From: Alitta virens
Lineage: Eukaryota > Annelida > Polychaeta > Phyllodocida > Nereididae
DNA length: 64,000 nt
NCBI GenBank assembly: GCA_932294295.1
Contig: OW028573.1
Location: 59,621,829 to 59,685,828 of the forward strand
Direction: 5' to 3'
The notes under the pieces are model-generated. The model was not told the origin of the DNA and made no database searches. It was given only the letters and a program-made list of their open reading frames with translations. Each line of letters starts with the position of its first letter. Within the stretch, counting starts at the first letter, position 1. A program made the position numbers and the translations under genes. Of this stretch, positions 14,301 through 22,705 are shown one piece after another.

Positions 14301-17300
14301 TAGTTACATGACACAATGGGTCAATGACCTGACGACAATGTCATAATCACTGTTACAGAGTGCACAGACAGAATTAAGTTGCACTGAAGCCTAGAATAAT
14401 AATGGAGCAATAATTGACATTGGTTGTCCATGCACAATGGTTGACAAACAAGAAGTAGACTGTGTGGTCGTGCGGTGGCACAAGCTGTTACATGTCTATT
14501 CATTAACACAGCTGGTCACTCATCACCACATCACAGATCCCATCACATCCCAGCCTAGTGTCTTGTTGCTCCAGCCACTGGACCATCATCTAGTGGACAT
14601 CGACGGGACATCTAGTGGACACTACATCCCCGTGCAACATCTGATTGTACTTTTTACACGTAAATCATATCTGTCTAACCTCCTGTCAACTTGTCAACTC
14701 AATCGACTCTTCAATAACCATAAGGGGAGACATCAATGCCTCTGATGATGGGAGACACAAGTCAGCAACCACAATTGACGTTCAATAATTCCATAAGTTA
14801 TTGTGGTAAAGTGACATTCACAGGGTAATTCATATTTGTATGACTGAATGACCAAATCATATATAAACGCGTCACTAACAACAGCAAATTAATACACCAG
14901 GAATCAGTAGGATATTTCAGTTTAGCAACCATGAAATACTGCACTATTTTCTAAATCTGACGTTTAGGTCTAACCCATTTTTACATTTTGCAAGTGGATA
15001 ATAACATTTCCTGGACCTTACCCATCAATACTACCAGGAAACGAACAGCTGAACATCGTGTTTAAATGAGACAAAAAAAAATAGTTTGAAAATAGTTTAC
15101 ATAAAATATTGGCTGAAGGGATTAAATAGTACAGTGTATATAATAAATACATCATTTTTTGCAATACTAGGGCCTTTGGACATTACAATAGTCTAGCTTA
15201 AAGTATCAATTTCTGTTTATCAAACATTGGACTTCAAATACCATATAGTATATACCCTACTAATGTCGTACAATCCTGATTTATGATTTGATTCTATGAC
15301 GCAAACTCCGTCACATGTTTCGACCAACAACAAAAAGCGAACGCTGAATATAAAGTTTCAGTGCTTTGAAAGTGTACAGTGTATGTCAGGAACTTGGGAA
15401 TGTGAGAAACATGATCTGTCACGCAAAAAGGGTTGAAAATTACACCAACCACAATAAATTGGTCAATGACCGGACATGACAAGACACAAAGGTGGGCCTA
15501 GGGACTTTCTCAAAATTTCTTTTCTGCCTTAAAATGCTAAGCTATTCACAACGGCACATACCATAGTGCTCAACGAGCTAGGATTTCTCCTGAGTACCAA
15601 GACACTGGTCATGTACATGGTGCCCACTTCATGCACGATCACGTCCTCGTAACCTCTCTGCGTCAATGGAATTTGCATGTTACATAGGCCATAGGTACAA
15701 TAGAAGGAGGTGCATTTCTAATGACTGGTCATAAGCATGTTTGCAATAATCTCTAAATGCAACAAACAGCCAATGTTTATACAATATGCGTAGCAGTGAA
15801 TACTGAGAGTTGTTTATGCGTGTCATATATTTATACAAGGGACGAGCAGTTCTTACCTAGCATCAAAAGTAGGCACTTCAAACAGCTCAGTCCCAATTGC
15901 AATTATAACATATTCTAGCATGACATACACATACTGGTGTCTCTCTTGGCATATGCAAACGTCCATAGAGCAAGAATAATAGCTATTAATATTAATAACA
16001 CTTTATAAAGCATGCCCCCCCAGGACATCGTCATTATTCAGCTTAGGTCATATGCACCTGAACAAAGAGCTGTTATTTATAACTGCTCATATTTTGCTCA
16101 TAATATTTTGCTCATATTAGTCATGAATCCCATAGCAACAAATGAACATGGATGAGCTTATCACCACAAGGAAATCTTTTCATCATTTTCATTTTTTTAT
16201 TTTTTACAATTTTAAAAAGTCAACAAAATATGAACTTAATTTCCGCAGTGACTCACCCTGTTCAACCTATTTGCTTATACAAATGTATTTACTAATTTAC
16301 ACATATGCAAACAATAAATCTATAAAGGGTATGAAAGTTTGACGATAGGTGTATGATGAACATTCTGCGTATAATGCAATAGATACTAATAACGCTGTTT
16401 ATATGTAGCAACTTGATACACCCGCAATGTATTGTACTTTTTGATACACATGCAAAGCATTGTACTTTTTCGATAAACATGCAAAGCATTGTACTTTTTC
16501 GATAAACATGCAATGCATTGTACTTTTTCAGTTCCCACATATATGCACTTTTTGGTAAAATGATAGTTCACAACACACTTGCATGCAATAACGTTTAAAA
16601 GCTTTATTTGCTGCAACATATGAGACCACATACATACAAGAACTCACAGCTCCTCGTTATCTTATTTTAGGAATAATCACCCCCTCCAATCGCTGTAACT
16701 CGCCACTATGTAAGAAAGCACACAAGAATGCGAACGGGGTAGGGGTTTTTTTGAGGGGCACATATACATTCCCCATACCAGAGGAGAAAAATATGAGAAA
16801 AAAGAATCCCTAGGGTTGGGGAATGTCTCCAGGATTATTACAACCATCAGTGTGAATGACGGCGTGTTTGCGTGTTCATCATAAATGTGTGTATTGAAGT
16901 TTGCTCATAGGTGTGCAGCGATGGGAATGTACCCAAAATCAAAGCTTTGACCAGAAAAGCCACCTGGCACAGGGGTCAATGTACTGCGCTAATGACCCTA
17001 TTGTTTGCAACTTGCAAGCTATCCGGGTTGAGCTTTGAAGTGATCAGTGATCAGCATCTACCTGGCCACTGCTGTTGCTGATGCTGCAGGGGGTGGGTGA
17101 AATGGTGATGAGGTGATGCAGAGCCGTGTTTTGATCCCAGCCATCTGCTCAACCCTCTGCGATTCTTTCTAACATCTCCAATTACCCTTTCCCCAGGTTC
17201 CTTAAATCGCCTTTCCCTGCATCTCCAAGCCAGACTGCAACAGTAACCAACACTCCAAGAAATACTTGAAACCCGGGAGACCTTTTCCACCAACCTTGGC

Positions 17301-20300
17301 CTGTTAGCCAGCATATCAGACTGGTCATTTTATTGGCTGCGTATCACCTTTAACGCTATCAAATGTCCCCATTCACCAGAGAGCTGTGCACGACTCAATA
17401 CACTGTACGTCCATGACTCAACAATGCCAGTTCAGCTTACATATTTTCTTCACTCTGACCTTGGACTAAACAGCTCTGACCCGGATATGTTCATAATGTT
17501 GTAGCAATAAAACAAAGACTGACCTCGTGTTATTAATTTATCAGAATAATTAGCGCAATTAACCGGACACACGCTAGTCCTTGGTAATCCAAATAGCACC
17601 CATGGTACTGCCCTAGGATATTAACGATGCTAATGAAGATAATGGCCGATTGACCAACATTAGGTGACAATTTTGAACACAGATTTCCTAGTAACAAGGG
17701 CACTAAACAGGTTAGCATGCAGTAGTTAAAGGTATTTACCTATCCCCGGGATACTGAGGAATTTGCTTAATCATCTGTCCTCGGGTGACCTCACGTTATC
17801 AAGGTGATGCTGACCACTAAGTCTGAGAATCTTGTTGTTGTTACGAAGGATTTAGAAGGGGATTCGGAACTAAATGTCACACTGACTGTTCATTGTACAT
17901 GTACTACGCTGTACTTAGGATCGAGTCAGGTGGATTTATCACACTTCAAACAATCCTATCATAAGCTTATCTTTCGATTGAAAGCAACCTGTCATTTTCA
18001 TTGAAGGTATGATGCGCTTAGTGAAACTTTAAAAAGTTTGTCTCTAAATGATTCAATATGTAAAACTGCAAAAACAAAAGCAAAACAGATCACTATCTCT
18101 CGAGAGAAGATAACTTCAAGGTACTGACCCAACGAATTCTGCACAGTGTTCATTGTACCTGTAATGTATACTTTAAATATCTTCAGCTTACACAGCATCC
18201 ACCACTCCTGTATGACAACACAGTGGTGTGTTTGGCCTTGGCTTTTAGATCCCCAGAACAGGTGGGAAGACATTTAAAGAATTCCTGACCCATTTTTTCT
18301 TTGCTTGTTAAGTGATGAACAGTGAAGGACTGCTTGGCAGGTCAACCTCTAGAGTGGCTAAACTTGCAACAGTTAATGCCTGCCCTGTCAACATTGATGC
18401 TATCCTTGCCTCCCTGTTGCTGCAACTGCATCAATGACCTCCGTGGGGTCAGCAAGATTAAAATAAAGAGCAAGACATTCAGGGAAATCATGAAGACATC
18501 TGCAGCAGGCCAATCTCATCTGGATAACTCAATGTACACAACTGGGTGGGTGGCCCAATGTTTAAGGTTGTGCCCGGTCTAGCAGAAGTCCTGGGTTGAA
18601 TTCAGTCGCGACTGTCGATATGCCTCATTATTCATTAAGTTCCTTCAAGACTCCATACAGTGCTCCAACAAAAGAACTTTCAGCAGCTACCTTCAGTTTA
18701 ATCTTAATACTAAGCTGGAGCTTGGTGAAATAGTCACTAAAAAGCTGGAGCTAAGCGACTAGGTCCACTTGCACCTTTGAAGAGTAGTATTCGTTTCTCT
18801 TAGTTGCATTTCCACAAACTAATTAATCAACCCCTAGTGAATCATGCATTTTATTTCTGATAGGCCTTCATAATACAAACAATCATACATTGCATTCTCT
18901 TTCAAGATGAGTTACTGAAAATAATCTACGCATATAACAATGCCTAATGCACACACAACCAGCCACAGTATCAAAAAACAGGCTATTTTACGCGCTACAA
19001 TAAACAAGCTTATTTAGTCATGCGACTACCTAAAATAGAATATAGGTGGGCTTTGCTGTACATTTATTGACATTTCATATGTAGCTCACATATAAATCAT
19101 ATGTTATGCTTGTATCACCTGCGTGTTCATCTTTTCATGTATATCTAACCAGTAACCACCCTAGTAATTACAAGAGACAATGTCGTACTACCTCGCTGTT
19201 CAAGTGATGTAGTTTCTTTGCTATGCGAAATATAACAGTCCACACCTGATGTTTGGATAGCCAACCAGTTACCAAGCAATTATCCACAATGCTCATCTAT
19301 AACAAAAACTAGTGGCGAACTGACAACACCCCAACCTCTTTTTTCCTTGGTCATGTTAAACTGATAACTGCTGAGAAGTTAAGAGTGTGTGAACTTACTG
19401 TGGCATTCACTGCCCTTTGTCCACTGACTGTCACAAAAGATTTATTCATTTCTCTAATAATTGAAGTGCAGCCAACTTTCCAGACAGTAATGACCCAATT
19501 ATTGTTGCAACCATAATAACAGGTCATTACAGAGTACTATTATGCAATTACATGACATTACTTCTTGTTGAATTATCACCAAAATTACAACCAATTCCTC
19601 GTAAATCTATCAATGCAAAATGTTGCACTAAAATAAACAAAGGACTGGAGGAATCGCCAAAATGACCATCTAATCAGTAATAGTAATTTGGCAATATAGA
19701 CATGACCTGGAGGACTGACCTAGAGGTCATACCATCATGGTCAATGCACCAAGAGCACGTTAGGAGAAAGCAAACTGGAGAAGGCAAGGCAGATGTTAAT
19801 GCATGTTTCAAAATAGAGGTACTGCTGCAAACACACCTGGGATCCATTGCTGAAGTTATGTTTAGGCTCTGCAGGCAGGCTGGGAACTTGTGTCCAACAC
19901 TAATAGCCAAACCAACTGCACCAAGTTCGCAAATTTCACTGACCAACGTCTTGTTTAGTGCAGGATTTATATGCTCTTGAACTGTTGAGTTACTAGTGCC
20001 CATAATCGTTGAACTGCCCAAGAAATAGCCATGCCACTTCAACGGGCCCTTTTGAATTACTCTGTGCTCCATGTTGCCAAGTCTGAACAATGTCTTAGTG
20101 TAAATGTAAAAGTAGCTATGGTAAACATCATAATGTGCCAGAGTAGACATTGATGGTTAAGACAACACACTTACAATATATCACAATATAATGATTGTCA
20201 ATCAATTTTAAACTAAAATATTGCACCATAACAACGTAACTACAACATCCCATTTCATGACAGCTCATGCAGTATTCATAACACGGTTTATCCATCATCA

Positions 20301-22197
20301 TATTGTCACATAACTGTCACTCGGTTGATGCTCAGGTCCTGGCAAACTAACTTCTCTAACACTTGAGTGTTACTTGAATCATACTTAATGATTATTAGTC
20401 ACAGGTTCACACCATGCACTGTGTGGATGTTGAAACAATTACTAAGAAAGCCCTTGAGCAAATTACATCAGTGATTATGGAGATAGACTATGACTCTGTG
20501 GCATAGGACTGATACACTTGCAATCCACATGGATCGGTGTGAATGGATAAAGTCTCAAGTTCTTTGTACATGTGCATTGGTCAGCTTCGTGTGTGATCAT
20601 ATTTTGCAGTTCTAAAGGACCGACCAAAATGTAACTGGCATGTTTTCTTGTGTAACTAATAACTTTTTGTATTGTAGCTAATATTAAGCTTCTTTGATGT
20701 CAAGCAGACCACACTCAGTTTTTTTGCATATTTGCAACAGTGACCTTTATTCCAAATATTGCTTCAACACCCACAAACTTCAGAGGTTTAGGGGTAGCTA
20801 CAAGTTCTATCTAGGGAGTCATAGACTCGAGGAGAGATTTAAGAGGGAGTTAGAAAGCACAAAAGATAAGCCTCTAACCAAACTTTTGACAAAGGAAGTC
20901 ACAACTGCCTCTGAATCACTGGGGTCAAGCTGACTGAACCATCTAAAGACTAGTCAAAGTGACTCTTTCTATTAGACTGATGTATGGCAGAAGGTCATTT
21001 TCTCAGTCAAGACTATTACTAGGGGCAAATGGACATTGTAAGGACAGCTCAAACCAGATCAAAGTCAAGCAAACTCTTAATATCTCATGGTATCCCAGCT
21101 TAAACAGTACTCTGGGTGGTCACTCACAGGTCAGTTGTGATCATCTTGATACCATCAGGCTACAGTAACACAGAGGTGATGAGACAGGTCAAAGTATCAA
21201 AGGCCCAAAAAATGCCCGAAGCAAAAACAGGCCATTGCTGCATACCACTGCAGTTGGGGTGCAGCTTAGGTCAGGGCAGTGACCACCCCCAGGCCAGGGT
21301 ATTATGTGCTCTGTCCACTTTTCAGTGTTTGCAATCGCTACTGGAATGTTTATCGAGAAAACAAGGCTGTGGACTGCCATTGAGGGCTCCATTGAGACAA
21401 GCTCTTACCATGCTCTTATGATGTGGCCATGATCTGCGGAGCTATATGCCATAAGAGCACGTAAATACATTGGTTATAACTAGTTAATGCATCCAGGTAG
21501 AAAGCTAACTGTGTGTACATTGTTGTAAATGTACATTGTACACAATCATGATAACCATCATAAACAGTATAGTGTAAACAAACATGTTGGACACTTGCCA
21601 ATACCAACAGCATTTAACATGCAAAAATGCAAAACATTAAACCATGATGATTAACGACATTAAAACCAGGGCAATCAACCTGACTATAGTTTCTCACACC
21701 TATCAATAAGGTCAACTGATATGCTATATAGCAAACTATCAATCATCCAGACAAGGACCCATATCACAGGTTTCATTGTACAATACACTGTTTTTTCGTC
21801 TAACCTTGTCATAATGATCAAGGAGGGATGAGTATCGCGTGACCACGTAATAATTGAGGATGTTACATTGATAATGCCAAGGCAACTATCTGCTACATCA
21901 GAGCACTTCCTGCACACAATACTCCAATCCTAATTGATGCACAAACAGCAAGAAGTTGCACTGTTGCATTCCAGGGACACAGGGTTTTTAATAGAAAGAC
22001 ATTGAAACTAAAAGGGAATAGAAAGATCGGTCCTACCAAACGCTAACCTTTTTTTTAAATGCAAGAGATTTTACCTGTATTTTCAAGTCGGGCACAGCTA
22101 TCCGAATGTAGACAGTGTTGTCGGTTGGATCCGGTGCTGAGGATTCGATGCCCGAGTCATCCTCGCGCTCGCTAACCGCGTCACTCGTGTTATCCAT
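2227..22197 (-). CDS. SHANK: SHANK/ProSAP scaffold protein, 5' part of gene (13 coding exons, 3' end outside window)
   Basis: SHANK proteins are master scaffolds of the postsynaptic density and of epithelial and actin-rich junctions. My exon model, in coding order on the minus strand: 22197-22075, 13272-13201, 12855-12730, 9323-9252, 9145-9037, 8744-8593, 8237-8070, 7962-7846, 7059-6915, 6734-6417, 5191-5039, 3787-3686, 2308-2227. All donors are GT, all acceptors AG, and all phases join. The protein reads: SPN domain (about residues 29-140; IRIAVPDL, GKFLDEER, FKYKRRVY), six to seven ankyrin repeats (about 132-361), a Ser-rich linker (363-467), SH3 (about 493-547; SFIAVKNY, GGYWEGRV, GWFPSQC), then about 30 residues after SH3. 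This order is diagnostic for SHANK. The Arg of IRIAVPDL aligns with the SPN arginine mutated in human SHANK3 (Arg12). PDZ, proline-rich and SAM regions are not in the window. Domain identity is near certain; the last exon is less so. Confidence 0.95.
2309..3685. other. SHANK intron 12; no feature recognised
   Basis: AT-rich. I looked for the short exon that precedes the PDZ in vertebrates (KLFRHYTVGSYD) and did not find it on the minus strand. Confidence 0.65.
3686..3787 (-). CDS. SHANK: SHANK coding exon 12 (C-terminal half of SH3)
   Basis: 33 codons plus split ends (TTTCAG acceptor, CGAG|GTACAA donor, phase 1 in and out). It encodes ISVGEGGYWEGRVKNEEGWF and PSQCIQEVDMRRR, matching vertebrate LSIGEGGFWEG...GWFPAECVEEV. 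The Trp of GYWEG, the GWFP turn and the final beta strand of SH3 are all present. Confidence 0.95.
3788..5038. other. SHANK intron 11; no feature recognised
   Basis: AT-rich, only short frames without motifs. It separates the two halves of the SH3 domain. Confidence 0.7.
5039..5191 (-). CDS. SHANK: SHANK coding exon 11 (N-terminal half of SH3)
   Basis: 50 codons plus split ends (TTTTAACAG acceptor, GAAG|GTGCGC donor, phase 1 in and out). It encodes KKRLYPAMPGRSFIAVKNY, ESELSLRKGQFVE. It aligns with vertebrate KRKLYSAVPGRLFVAVKPY...GEIPLHRGDRVKV. As in other SHANKs the SH3 opens with AVKxY in place of the classical ALYDY, so ordinary PxxP binding may be weak. Confidence 0.94.
5192..6416. other. 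SHANK intron 10; no feature recognised
   Basis: AT-rich, no ORF of note. It contains a short inverted pair around 5849-5888 (CACCAGGTGGCAG-like and CTGCCACCTGG-like arms), a possible hairpin. Confidence 0.65.
6417..6734 (-). CDS. SHANK: SHANK coding exon 10 (Ser-rich linker between ankyrin and SH3)
   Basis: 106 codons including the split one, phase 1 in and out (TTTTCAG acceptor, TCTG|GTAAGT donor). It starts VPFQEVPKFNERRRTTVPL, matching the VPFRE...RRR segment of vertebrate SHANKs. It then has RSRSDPRLNLS, similar to the RSNSDNNLN motif of SHANK2. The rest is low-complexity Ser/Asn/Pro, presumably disordered, with several SP and RSxS sites. Its length resembles the vertebrate linker. Confidence 0.92.
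6915..7059 (-). CDS. SHANK: SHANK coding exon 9 (last ankyrin repeats)
   Basis: 48 codons plus one base (TTCAG-type acceptor; donor GTTG|GTAGGT, phase 1). It encodes ESCARVLLFRGADKTIQ, AFQVSVIAGNCELADVIK and SDDV, matching vertebrate ESCARVLLFRGANR and AFQVAIIAGNFELAEVIK...SDVVPFRE. The alternative donor four bases downstream would break the VVPF motif formed with exon 10, so GTTG| was chosen. Confidence 0.95.
7060..7845. other. SHANK intron 8, with one copy of a dispersed repeat
   Basis: Mostly unremarkable AT-rich sequence. Positions 7141-7190 match part of intron 3 (9826-9890), see the repeat entry. Confidence 0.7.
7141..7194. repeat. Dispersed repeat, copy 1
   Basis: TTGACAGAACC, then T-TATTTAATGCT, and after a diverged middle TATCTCTACAGAATCA. 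The same blocks recur at 9826-9890 in another SHANK intron. Probably fragments of one mobile-element family. Confidence 0.6.
7846..7962 (-). CDS. SHANK: SHANK coding exon 8 (ankyrin repeats)
   Basis: 39 codons, phase 0 on both sides (CTTTCCAG acceptor, CAG|GTAGGT donor). It encodes ACKLGRVQHLEHLLFYGAEM and SSGNTPLHVAAVNNQ, matching vertebrate HVQHLEHLLFYGADM and SGNTALHICALYNQ. Confidence 0.96.
8070..8237 (-). CDS. SHANK: SHANK coding exon 7 (ankyrin repeats)
   Basis: 56 codons, phase 0 on both sides (GTCTTTCAG acceptor, CAG|GTGAGG donor). It contains TLLDLGASPNYRD, RGLTPLYHCVLND, EILLHDH and ERGWQEIHQ. It is nearly colinear with the vertebrate LLDLGASPDYKD...GLTPLYH...ELLLHDH...NGWQEIHQ. 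Confidence 0.96.
8593..8744 (-). CDS. SHANK: SHANK coding exon 6 (ankyrin repeats)
   Basis: 51 codons counting the split Glu (ATTGCAG acceptor, AAG|GTAATG donor, phase 0 out). It reads ETPLLLATALEKP, GGAHVDFRNKSGMAAMHLAA and GNMEAIK: one full ankyrin repeat and the helix pair of the next. It aligns with vertebrate SHANK (GGAHLDFR.KDGLTAVH). Confidence 0.95.
9037..9145 (-). CDS. SHANK: SHANK coding exon 5 (first ankyrin-like unit)
   Basis: 36 codons plus one base (donor in phase 1, GGAG|GTGAGT). It encodes ANLKQFVESVKLGN and RGLDPNFHDHDSG. The second motif is a SHANK hallmark (GLDPNFHDPDSG/ETG in vertebrates). The split Glu codon is completed by the next exon. Confidence 0.95.
9252..9323 (-). 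CDS. SHANK: SHANK coding exon 4 (end of SPN domain)
   Basis: 24 codons, phase 0 on both sides (poly-T CAG acceptor, AAG|GTACAC donor). It encodes FKYKRRVYKVMQ and ends RQLHTK, matching the vertebrate EFRYKRRVY...KLHTK segment that leads into the ankyrin repeats. Confidence 0.94.
9826..9890. repeat. Dispersed repeat, copy 2
   Basis: TTGACAGAACC, A-TATTTAATGCT and, further on, CATCTCAGCGTTTACAGAATCA-like sequence, parallel to 7141-7194. It lies beside a GATA-type microsatellite at 9766-9789. Confidence 0.6.
11955..11992. repeat. 24-bp CATG palindrome between 7-bp direct repeats (copy A)
   Basis: ATATAAT (11955-11961), then a palindrome of arms CATGGAGTC/GACTCCATG around ACTAGA (11962-11985), then ATATAAT again (11986-11992). 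Same core as the copies at 49135 and 56441. Confidence 0.8.
12730..12855 (-). CDS. SHANK: SHANK coding exon 3 (SPN domain)
   Basis: 42 codons, phase 0 on both sides (TTTTTCACAG acceptor, GAG|GTGAGT donor). It contains DGLNYGFYCPP and GKAGKFLDEERPLSDYP, the most conserved stretch of the SHANK SPN domain (vertebrate: LNYGLFQPP...GKFLDEERLL..YP). Confidence 0.95.
13201..13272 (-). CDS. SHANK: SHANK coding exon 2 (SPN domain)
   Basis: 24 codons, phase 0 on both sides (TCTTTCAG acceptor, AAG|GTATGT donor). It encodes KCLQFRQDEQVWSAKE and the following helix, matching the vertebrate SPN segment that starts KCLRL/KCIRF. Because it begins in phase 0 it could accept either exon 1 or the candidate alternative first exon at 15562-15678. 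Confidence 0.93.
15562..15678 (-). CDS. Candidate alternative first coding exon of SHANK
   Basis: A GC-richer patch in the AT-rich intron 1 of SHANK, same strand. An ORF opens with MQIPLTQRGYED and runs 39 codons to RRNPSSLSTM. It ends exactly at a donor-like ATG|GTATGTGCC in phase 0, which is the phase of exon 2. An in-frame TAG lies upstream of the Met. Splicing to 13272 would replace MDNTSD... and the first SPN beta strand with a different N-terminus. I do not recognise the peptide. It could be chance; RNA evidence is needed. Confidence 0.35.
16425..16529. repeat. 29-bp tandem repeat, about 3.7 copies
   Basis: Unit resembles CAAAGCATTGTACTTTTTCG followed by ATAAACATG. The two central copies are identical; the outer copies carry a few changes and the first is one base shorter. 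It lies in SHANK intron 1. Confidence 0.9.
18541..18640 (+). repeat. Degenerate tRNA-derived SINE (tentative)
   Basis: TGGCCCAATGTTTAAGG resembles box A and GGGTTGAATTC (18591-18601) a decayed box B with the right spacing. A tRNA-unrelated downstream part follows. Weaker than the copy in ATG5 intron 2 and not obviously the same family. Confidence 0.35.
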
Positions 22198-22243
22198 GAC
22201 GAGGTCCTTGGATTGTTCTCTTCTGCCCTAACATTGAGCTTGT
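22075..22243 (-). CDS. SHANK: SHANK coding exon 1 with part of 5' UTR
   Basis: Coding part is 22197-22075 (41 codons, phase 0 at the donor CAG|GTAAAA). It begins MDNTSDAVSERED and ends with the first SPN strand, VYIRIAVPDLKIQ. The start is supported by an in-frame TAG 33 bases upstream in the same exon, so no longer N-terminus is possible through this exon. A good acceptor (CTTCTCTTTCCAG) ends at 22244, so 22243-22198 is read as 5' UTR and at least one non-coding exon must lie further upstream. The acidic Ser-rich N-terminus before the SPN domain resembles that of vertebrate SHANK2. Confidence 0.88.
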
Positions 22244-22656
22244 CTGGAAAGAGAAGAGGAAAGTATAAAAATAAGCTTTTCAGCATCATGCAGCTTGTAC
22301 AAAGTGCTGTTATGAACCCAAAGCAAATCAAAGAAAATCATTAAGGTCAGTGAAGACACGGTCACTTTCCTGACCAAATTCATGATCATGATAAAAATGC
22401 TCAGGCAACATACACACAAAACTGGTAAAAGCTAAAAGGTTTTCCATACATAGAGCGTGGATGAAGTAGAGTATGTTAACAGACTCAATACATCAATAAA
22501 ACGTATTTGGGCAGTCACTCCGACTGCTTTTAGAACTGAAATTTACCAAAGTGGCTAACCTCGAAGGTCCACAATCTCCAAGAATGAATCAGTCGATTTG
22601 GTTTTGCCTACACCATATAAGACAAGCATTCGATTTCTGAAAGCCGTACCGTATTG

Positions 22657-22658
<2 letters not shown>

Positions 22659-22702
<44 letters not shown>
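22659..22702. repeat. (TA)n microsatellite
   Basis: 22 uninterrupted AT dinucleotides, just upstream of SHANK exon 1. Immediately followed by CC and a single CATGGAGTCACTA end (22705-22717). Confidence 0.97.

Positions 22703-22705
<3 letters not shown>

Larger units (their letters stand above)
13273..22074. other. SHANK intron 1 (8.8 kb); repeats and a candidate alternative exon
   Basis: It lies between the exon for the first SPN strand and exon 2. Contents: candidate alternative first exon (15562-15678), a 13-bp direct repeat CATCTAGTGGACA at 14587-14599 and 14609-14621, a 29-bp tandem repeat (16425-16529), a degenerate SINE-like stretch (18541-18640), and a long unexplained open frame (19674-20150). 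Large first introns commonly carry enhancers; no specific element can be assigned by eye. Confidence 0.7.

Noticed and set aside
17051..17314. Minus-strand open frame with an acceptor-like CCCCCTGCAG and a donor CCAG|GTAGAT
   Set aside because: The exon it would define is about 22 bases and in the wrong phase for SHANK exon 2; the frame has no recognisable motif.
18315..18437. Plus-strand 40-codon frame beginning MNSEGLLGRSTSRVAK
   Set aside because: Short, no splice or promoter support and no family recognised; it fits chance.
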